Below the pieces are notes generated by a model. That model ran no database searches, was not told the DNA's origin, and was given only the letters and a program-made list of their open reading frames with translations. Position numbers and translations under genes: made by a program. Below, in pieces: positions 22,327 through 26,571 of a DNA stretch of 26,571 bases (position 1 is the stretch's first letter; every line of letters begins with the position of its first letter). Location: assembly GCA_964640085.1 (NCBI GenBank), contig CAZXFA010000030.1:1-26571 (forward strand). Direction: 5' to 3'. Origin of the DNA: CAZXFA01 sp964640085 (GTDB taxonomy: Bacteria > Actinomycetota > UBA4738 > HRBIN12).

Positions 22327-23136
22327 TCAGGTCTGGGGCCACGAGACCCGGGCCAGTTCCTCCTCGTACCCGGGTGACGGCAGCCCGAGCCGCTCGCGCA
22401 GCCAGCGAGCCTGGCGGCGACGCTCCTCCGCGTACGCGTGCTCGGCGCCGAGCGCCCCGTCTGGCGACAGGATGGCCGGCGCCCTGGAGGAGACGGCCGC
22501 TGCGGCCGCGCGCGCGGCCGCGGCGGCCGCTGCGTACGCGTCGGCCGGATGTGAGATGCCGAAGGCATCCGCCGACAGCGCCTCGCGCCAGATCGCCACC
22601 TGGTTCTCGACGTGCTCGAGCAGGAGCAGCTCGCGCTCGGCAGCGTCCGCGTGGGTGCTGGGGATCGGTGGCTCCTTCGCGTCCCCCTCCGCCCAGAGCG
22701 CACGGTCGGCGTCGTGGAGCGCGTTGAGCGCTCGGTCGCGCGCCACACGGGCGCAGTCCATCGCGAACGCGCGCGCGACCTCGGGCGTCCAGACGTTGAT
22801 CCGTCGGAGGAGACGGCCGCCGCGAGCGAGGATCCGCTGCTCGTACTCGGCGAAGATCTCGGGCCACCCGTAGGAAGCCTGCTCGGGGAAGGGCGTCGCT
22901 CCCAGGACGTCGGTGAGCTCGACCTCCCACAGCTCGTCGTCGATCCGGTACGGCAGGCCATGGATCGAGGTGGCGAAGACCATGCCGGGGCGCTCGTCCT
23001 CGTAGCATGGGTCCGGTTCGGACCATTCCCAGGCACTGGAGGTGTCCGGGTCCACCGCTCCACGCGACAGCCACTTGTAGCCCCGGAAGGTCTGCCCGAT
23101 CCGCGGGGGATCCAGCTCACGTTCGATCGTCGTCAT
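22327..23136 (-). CDS. Unassigned protein resembling DUF7666-type actinobacterial proteins
   Basis: ATG 23136 is preceded by GGGAGG at good distance; the open frame further upstream overlaps the zinc-ribbon gene and is not expected to be coding. The 269-residue protein starts with QTFRGYKWLSRGAVDPDTS, then MVFATSIHGLPYRIDDELWEVEL and LARGGRLLRRINVW, an arrangement I recall from streptomycete proteins (RGYKWL, HACR, LWEVEL pattern) of unknown function, related to DUF7666. The second half is helical and ends with an alanine run (residues about 210-225) encoded by a 20-bp perfect palindrome. It follows a 50-residue zinc ribbon, probably in one transcript. Confidence 0.72.
   Translation of the reverse strand: MTTIERELDPPRIGQTFRGYKWLSRGAVDPDTSSAWEWSEPDPCYEDERPGMVFATSIHGLPYRIDDELWEVELTDVLGATPFPEQASYGWPEIFAEYEQRILARGGRLLRRINVWTPEVARAFAMDCARVARDRALNALHDADRALWAEGDAKEPPIPSTHADAAERELLLLEHVENQVAIWREALSADAFGISHPADAYAAAAAAARAAAAAVSSRAPAILSPDGALGAEHAYAEERRRQARWLRERLGLPSPGYEEELARVSWPQT
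22502..22521. repeat. 20-bp perfect GC-only palindrome inside a coding region
   Basis: GCGGCC, then alternating CG, then GGCCGC reads the same on both strands. It encodes part of an Ala/Arg-rich run (AAAARAAAA) in the unassigned protein. Codon bias for Ala (GCG, GCC) explains most of it. Confidence 0.6.
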
Positions 23137-23158
23137 GCGGGCGTCCTCCCGTTCGACC

Positions 23159-23311
23159 TCAGCCCCGCGAGGGAACCGGCGCCGGGTCGGTCGCGAGCGA
23201 GGTCCACTGGCCGCACCGTGTGCAGCAGAACCATGCCCCGCTCGGATCACGGAGGCCGGCCCGGTGGCCGCAGCGTTCGCACGCCTCCTCGGCCACCGGG
23301 CCCGACCTCAC
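23159..23311 (-). CDS. 50-residue zinc-ribbon protein
   Basis: From GTG 23311 the small protein contains CERCGHRAGL, then GAWFCCTRCGQWTSL, a two-knuckle zinc ribbon with Cys11, Cys14, Cys30 and Cys33 and an extra Cys29. The short size and clean pairing of CxxC knuckles support a real gene. It ends 22 bases before the start of the following unassigned gene, so the two may be co-transcribed. The function is unknown; mini zinc ribbons often bind nucleic acid or partner proteins. No good ribosome binding site was seen, so the exact start is open; an upstream in-frame start would add about 14 residues. Confidence 0.62.
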   Translation of the reverse strand: MRSGPVAEEACERCGHRAGLRDPSGAWFCCTRCGQWTSLATDPAPVPSRG

Positions 23312-23401
23312 CGGAGTGAGGGAGAGAGTTGGGAGAGGGTTCCGCTGTCTCACCCTGCTGGGAGTCTGACCGGCCCCCGTTTCGACCCCTGGACGGCCGT
23401 G

Positions 23402-23983
23402 TTACGGGTTGGTGACGATGCCCTCTTCCGGTGGCCCGATCGAAGCCAGGTCCGCCGCGGAGACCGGGCGGTCCGGCGCCGTTCCGTCGTCGATCGGGAC
23501 CGAGATCGGCTCCCCATCCACCGAGAACAGGACCGAGACCACCTCCGGGTGCGCCACGAGCGTCCAGACCACCTGCCCCACCCGCAGCAGCACGTCCTGC
23601 GGCTCGGCGGGGCTCTGGAACTCGGCGGACAGATCGACCCGAGCCACCCCGTCGTCCACCTCCACGCCGATCAGCTGGGTCGCCGGGGGGATCGCGGTCC
23701 CGATCCCCGCCGAGCGCTCGGCGGGGCTCGGGCCCACGAGCAGCGCGCGCATCGCGGCCTCCACCCCCGGGAGCTCGCTCGACACCAGCCGCGTCACCGG
23801 GGCGAGCCGTCCCTCTCGGACCAGGTAGACCGTCACCAGGCGCTCGCCCGGCGGCGAAGGGGTGGGCGTCGGCGTGCGCTCGAGCGAGAAGGGCAGCCGC
23901 TCGGGCGGCACCTCGACCGCGCGGGGGGCCGAGGAGCAGGCCGCGAGCGCGGCGAGGACGACGAGGGCCGCCACTCGGCTCAC
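23402..23983 (-). CDS. GerMN-domain lipoprotein (short LpqB-like partner of MtrAB)
   Basis: The GTG at 23983 overlaps the histidine kinase stop as GTGA. The product has 193 residues: an N-terminal lipobox LAALAAC with Cys16, a Pro/Thr-rich linker, and one GerMN (sporulation/spore germination) domain including RLVTVYLVREGRLAPVTR, GVEAAMRALLVGPSPAE and GVARVDLSAEF. In mycobacteria and relatives, LpqB follows mtrA-mtrB, modulates the kinase MtrB and also carries a GerMN domain, but is about three times longer, with a C-terminal beta-propeller. Here only the GerMN part is present and the protein ends normally, so this looks like a minimal LpqB or an analogue. Confidence 0.88.
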   Translation of the reverse strand: MSRVAALVVLAALAACSSAPRAVEVPPERLPFSLERTPTPTPSPPGERLVTVYLVREGRLAPVTRLVSSELPGVEAAMRALLVGPSPAERSAGIGTAIPPATQLIGVEVDDGVARVDLSAEFQSPAEPQDVLLRVGQVVWTLVAHPEVVSVLFSVDGEPISVPIDDGTAPDRPVSAADLASIGPPEEGIVTNP

Positions 23984-25374
23984 GAGCCGTCCTCCTCCGG
24001 GGGGGCGGCACGGATGGGGAGCCGGAGCGTGAAGATCGTCCCCTCCCCTGCGTCGCTCGCGACCTCGACCGTGCCGCCCATCAGCCGGGCATTCTCCAGG
24101 GCGAGCGCCAGGCCGAGGCCGACGCCGCCCTGCTCCCGGCTGCGGCTGGCATCGGTCTTGAAGAACCGATCGAACACGCGAGGAAGGTCCTCGGACGAGA
24201 TGCCGGGGCCATGATCTTGCACCCGAACGTGGCACCAGCCGTCGTCGCGGCCGATCTCCAGTCGAACGCCCTCCCCTCGGCCGTGCTCCTCGGCGTTGTC
24301 CAGGAGGTTGCCAAGGACCCGGTCCACCCTGGCCTTGTCGGCGAAGGTCTCCACGGCGTCCCCGTCGACGGGCACGTCGCGCCGACGCCGATGCACGATC
24401 GCCTCCGAGAGCGCGCGGAGCTCGACCTCCTCCCAGACGACGTGGGCTCGCCCCGCGTCGAGCTCGGAGACCTCGAGCAGCTCCTCCACCAGACGCCGCA
24501 ACCCCGAGACGTCCTCGACGATCAGGTCCACCGCCTCCCGACCGGCGGACGAGAGCTCGTCGCGGTGGCCGGCGATCAGCGCGCTGGTGGCCTCGAGCGT
24601 TGCGAGCGGGGTGCGGAGCTCGTGCGAGACGTTGGCGACGAACCGCCGTTCGCGCACGATCATCTCCTGGAGCGCCGAGGCCATCTCGTTGAAGGAGGCG
24701 GCGAGCATCCCGAGCTCGTCTTCCGAGGGAGCCTCGACGCGGGTCTCGAGCAGTCCCTCGGCCACTCGCTGGGCGGCCGAGCTGACCGCGGCGAGCGGCA
24801 AGAGGATCCGGCGGCCGATCCGCAGCGCCAGCACGCTCGCGACGACCACCCCGGCGACGCTCACCACGAACAGGGTGCGTGCCAGGAGCGAGAGCGTCTC
24901 GTCGATGTCCCGGAGCGAGTAGAACAGGTACAGGTCGACGCTCGCGGGGGGCAGCGGCGCGCCGAACACGAGCGTGCGCGCACCGTCGACATCGCCGTAC
25001 TGGTACCCCAGCCGTTCCTGCGCCACGAGCCGGGCCAGATCCTCGGGTACCACGTCGGGGGTGAGCGGGATCGCCGACGAGAACCAGGTGCTCCCCTCGG
25101 TCACCATCGCCTCGAGCCCCTCGCGCGCCTGGAGGAGGCTCACCACGCGCTGGAGCCGCTCGGGTTCGTCACCGACGAACTCCCGCGCGAACAGCAGGCC
25201 GAGGATCGTCTGTCGGGTGGCCGAGGTCAGGCGCTGGTTGTCCAGGATCGTCCGTACGGCGGCGAACGTCCCCACCGACAGCACGATCGCCACCCCGGCG
25301 GCGATCGCCACGTGGGTCAGCGTGATGCGGACGCCCAGGCTCTGCCGGCGGAGGAGGGCCCTGGGTCCCTTCAC
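23980..25374 (-). CDS. mtrB: Sensor histidine kinase, MtrB-like
   Basis: This is a 464-residue membrane kinase. TM1 spans about residues 17-40, an external sensor region 41-165, TM2 166-186, then a HAMP domain (ending DELGMLAASFNEMASAL). The phospho-acceptor is His251 in VSHELRTPLATLE, with N-box DRVLGNLLDNAEEH (Asn356, Asn360), G1 DHGPGI (387-392), F-box DRFF and G2 GGVGLGLAL (416-424). All catalytic motifs are intact. Its GTG overlaps the response regulator stop as GTGA, and its own stop overlaps the lipoprotein gene, giving the mtrA-mtrB-lpqB order. MtrAB controls cell wall metabolism and division in actinobacteria. Assignment as MtrB rests on this order; other OmpR-linked kinases are possible. 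Confidence 0.88.
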   Translation of the reverse strand: MKGPRALLRRQSLGVRITLTHVAIAAGVAIVLSVGTFAAVRTILDNQRLTSATRQTILGLLFAREFVGDEPERLQRVVSLLQAREGLEAMVTEGSTWFSSAIPLTPDVVPEDLARLVAQERLGYQYGDVDGARTLVFGAPLPPASVDLYLFYSLRDIDETLSLLARTLFVVSVAGVVVASVLALRIGRRILLPLAAVSSAAQRVAEGLLETRVEAPSEDELGMLAASFNEMASALQEMIVRERRFVANVSHELRTPLATLEATSALIAGHRDELSSAGREAVDLIVEDVSGLRRLVEELLEVSELDAGRAHVVWEEVELRALSEAIVHRRRRDVPVDGDAVETFADKARVDRVLGNLLDNAEEHGRGEGVRLEIGRDDGWCHVRVQDHGPGISSEDLPRVFDRFFKTDASRSREQGGVGLGLALALENARLMGGTVEVASDAGEGTIFTLRLPIRAAPPEEDGS

Positions 25375-26057
25375 TTCCCGGTCGACACCTTGTAGCCGAA
25401 GCCCCGGACCGTGCGGATCAGCTTCGGGTCTCGCGGGTCGTCCTCGACCTTGGCCCGCAGTCGCCGAACGTGCACGTCCACGAGCCGGGAGTCGCCGAGG
25501 TAGTCGTAGCTCCAGACGCGGTCGAGCAGGACCTCACGGGTGAAGATCTGGTTGGGTCGGGAGGCGAGAGTGGTGAGCAACTGGAACTCGGTCTTGGTCA
25601 GCGGGACCTCCCGACCGCGCTTGCGCACGACGCCCGCCTCCGGCTCGATCTCCACGTCGCCGAGGATGATCCGCGAGCGCTCCCGCGGCTCGGCCCGAGC
25701 CCGACGGAGCAGCGCCCGGACGCGCGCCACGAGCTCGGGCAGCTTGAACGGCTTGGTGAGGTAGTCATCCCCGCCGGACTCCAGCCCGACGACGACGTCG
25801 ATCGTGTCCGTCTTGGCGGTCAGGAAGATCACCGGCATGTCGCTCGTCCGGCGGATCCGACGGCAGACCTCGAACCCGTCCTGGCCCGGCAACATCACGT
25901 CCAGGATCGCCAGGTCCGGATGCTTCTCGGACACCGCCGTCATGGCCCGCTCCCCGTCGGGGACCTCGAGCACCTCGTAGCCGGCCTGCTCGAGCGCGAG
26001 CGCGGTGGCGCGCCGGACGCGGCGGTCGTCCTCGACGAGCAGGATGCGTTCGGCCAC
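25371..26057 (-). CDS. mtrA: OmpR/PhoB-type response regulator, MtrA-like
   Basis: The 228-residue protein has a receiver domain with acidic pocket Glu9, Asp10, Asp11, phospho-acceptor Asp53 (AILDVMLP), Thr80 and Lys102 (YLTKPF), followed by a winged-helix DNA-binding domain (from about 130) ending RTVRGFGYKVSTGK; the recognition part is DSRLVDVHVRRLRAKVEDD. Length and the DYLTKPFKLPELVARVRALLRR stretch agree with MtrA. It is the first gene of an operon with the kinase and a GerMN lipoprotein. The start GTG 26057 lies nine bases after TAGGCT with no ribosome binding site, pointing to a near-leaderless transcript. MtrA is usually autoregulated, but no repeat motif was identified here. Confidence 0.92.
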   Translation of the reverse strand: MAERILLVEDDRRVRRATALALEQAGYEVLEVPDGERAMTAVSEKHPDLAILDVMLPGQDGFEVCRRIRRTSDMPVIFLTAKTDTIDVVVGLESGGDDYLTKPFKLPELVARVRALLRRARAEPRERSRIILGDVEIEPEAGVVRKRGREVPLTKTEFQLLTTLASRPNQIFTREVLLDRVWSYDYLGDSRLVDVHVRRLRAKVEDDPRDPKLIRTVRGFGYKVSTGK

Positions 26058-26066
26058 GGGGGCGCC

Positions 26067-26072
26067 AGCCTA
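26067..26072 (-). promoter_or_regulatory. Putative -10 box (TAGGCT) of the mtrAB operon
   Basis: On the minus strand TAGGCT ends nine bases before the GTG start of the response regulator gene, again compatible with a very short or absent leader. Confidence 0.4.
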
Positions 26073-26086
26073 CCGCCCGGGAGCGG

Positions 26087-26269
26087 TCAGCGACGGTCCG
26101 GCTCGCCGACGCTTCCGACCGGTTCGGGCTCGGTGGGCGGCTCGGGCTCGGGCTCTGCCTCGTCGTCCGGCGACCCCCGGAGGTAGGACGCCACCCTCCA
26201 ATGTGCGATGGAGAGATCGACGTAGGCGCGGAGCGACCCTTGCGGCGGCCACACGGGCCTGGGAGCCAT
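26087..26269 (-). CDS. Small protein with Glu-Pro repeat tail, unknown
   Basis: ATG 26269 is preceded by AAGGAGAC four bases upstream. The 60-residue product reads WPPQGSLRAYVDLSIAHWRV then an acidic EAEPEPEPPTEPEP tail. The N-terminal half looks helical, and no signal peptide or family was recognised. It lies just upstream of the response regulator on the same strand, 29 bases from its start. The Glu-Pro tail could also be a translation artefact of GC-rich repeats, so reality of the gene is uncertain. Confidence 0.45.
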   Translation of the reverse strand: MAPRPVWPPQGSLRAYVDLSIAHWRVASYLRGSPDDEAEPEPEPPTEPEPVGSVGEPDRR

Positions 26270-26345
26270 CCACGTCTCCTTGCCGACTCCTGCCGAACCT
26301 GGCGCCATCGTGCGCCCGGGCGGTTTCGAACGGGAGGCGGGGAGG

Positions 26346-26571
26346 TTACGGTTCGGTGACGCCGTGGAGCGCCTCGGGCGACAGCCGCAGGAGCGCGTCC
26401 AGCACCGCGTCGACGTCCGACACGGTCGCCAGGTAGTTCACGATCCCGGCGCGCAGATAGGTGCGCCCCCGCAGCCGGGTCGTGGACACCCACCCGGCGC
26501 CGTCGACCTCGAGCGCGCGCTGGAGCCGGTCCTGGTACCGGTCGGCGAGCTCCGGGGGCAGACCGTCGGGG
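26346..26571 (-). CDS. PLP-dependent (aromatic amino acid-type) decarboxylase, C-terminal part
   Basis: The last 74 residues of a gene running in from the right edge are visible, ending at TAA (26348-26346). They read ELADRYQDRLQRALEVDG, GWVSTTRLRGRTYLRAGIVN and YLATVSDVDAVLDALLRL, the C-terminal small-domain pattern of group II PLP decarboxylases (aromatic-L-amino-acid/glutamate decarboxylase family). The PLP lysine and substrate pocket lie outside the window, so the substrate cannot be told. The 3' end is followed by about 75 bases without a clear terminator. Confidence 0.85.
   Translation of the reverse strand, partial: PDGLPPELADRYQDRLQRALEVDGAGWVSTTRLRGRTYLRAGIVNYLATVSDVDAVLDALLRLSPEALHGVTEP

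Noticed and set aside
23431..25395. 654-codon plus-strand open frame opposite the GerMN and kinase genes
   Set aside because: The opposite strand encodes an intact histidine kinase with all motifs; the plus frame has no domain signal.
1..26571. tRNA, rRNA or attachment sites marking an integrated element
   Set aside because: Gaps between genes are mostly under 135 bases and none shows a cloverleaf, rRNA-like stretch or direct-repeat pair; no integrase or transposase was found.

Overview
The window is a uniformly GC-rich, gene-dense stretch that most likely comes from an actinobacterium (Actinomycetota), probably an uncultivated lineage. Pointers are an MtrA-MtrB-LpqB-like two-component locus, a DUF2630 protein, DrrAB-type ABC exporters, an F420-reductase-like enzyme, a DUF222-type HNH remnant, a heliorhodopsin, and many start codons placed 6-9 nt after a TANNNT -10 box, which suggests leaderless transcripts. 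No rRNA, tRNA, CRISPR array, insertion sequence or phage module was seen.

Layout. 1-2988 (+): the end of a MoxR AAA+ ATPase, a DUF58 protein and a multi-pass protein with a DUF4129-like tail, a conserved actinobacterial trio. 3016-6515 (+): a DrrA/DrrB-type ABC exporter pair followed by a 14-TM drug:H+ antiporter. 6541-7702 (+): a DUF2630 protein and a polytopic membrane protein. 7737-11728 (-): a double CDGSH iron-sulfur protein and a three-gene ABC-2 export operon with a 19-bp palindrome over its promoter. 11797-14075 (-): a frameshifted class III adenylate cyclase remnant, an MDMPI/DinB-like protein and a heliorhodopsin. 14185-16886 (+): an F420-reductase-like oxidoreductase, a SpoIID/LytB-type protein and an unassigned protein with a possible papain-like motif. 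16903-18393 (+): an alpha/beta hydrolase and a TetR regulator behind a promoter carrying two copies of GCTAA-N5-TTAGC. 18405-20940: an HNH endonuclease remnant, an AadA-like nucleotidyltransferase (-), a bactofilin-like membrane protein, a small membrane protein and a broken small membrane gene. 20937-23311 (-): an MFS transporter, an unassigned protein and a mini zinc ribbon. 23402-26571 (-): a GerMN lipoprotein, an MtrB-like kinase, an MtrA-like regulator, a small acidic-tailed ORF and the C-terminus of a PLP-dependent decarboxylase.

Much of the window concerns the cell envelope and export: three efflux systems, another MFS exporter, MtrAB signalling, a SpoIID-like wall enzyme and several small membrane proteins. 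The most notable items are the heliorhodopsin with its own apparently leaderless promoter, the double-operator TetR-hydrolase switch, the promoter-overlapping palindrome of the ABC operon, and the unassigned protein at 16221-16886. Three loci (11797-12449, 18405-18640, 20721-20940) carry frameshifts, so either gene decay or assembly indels must be considered.
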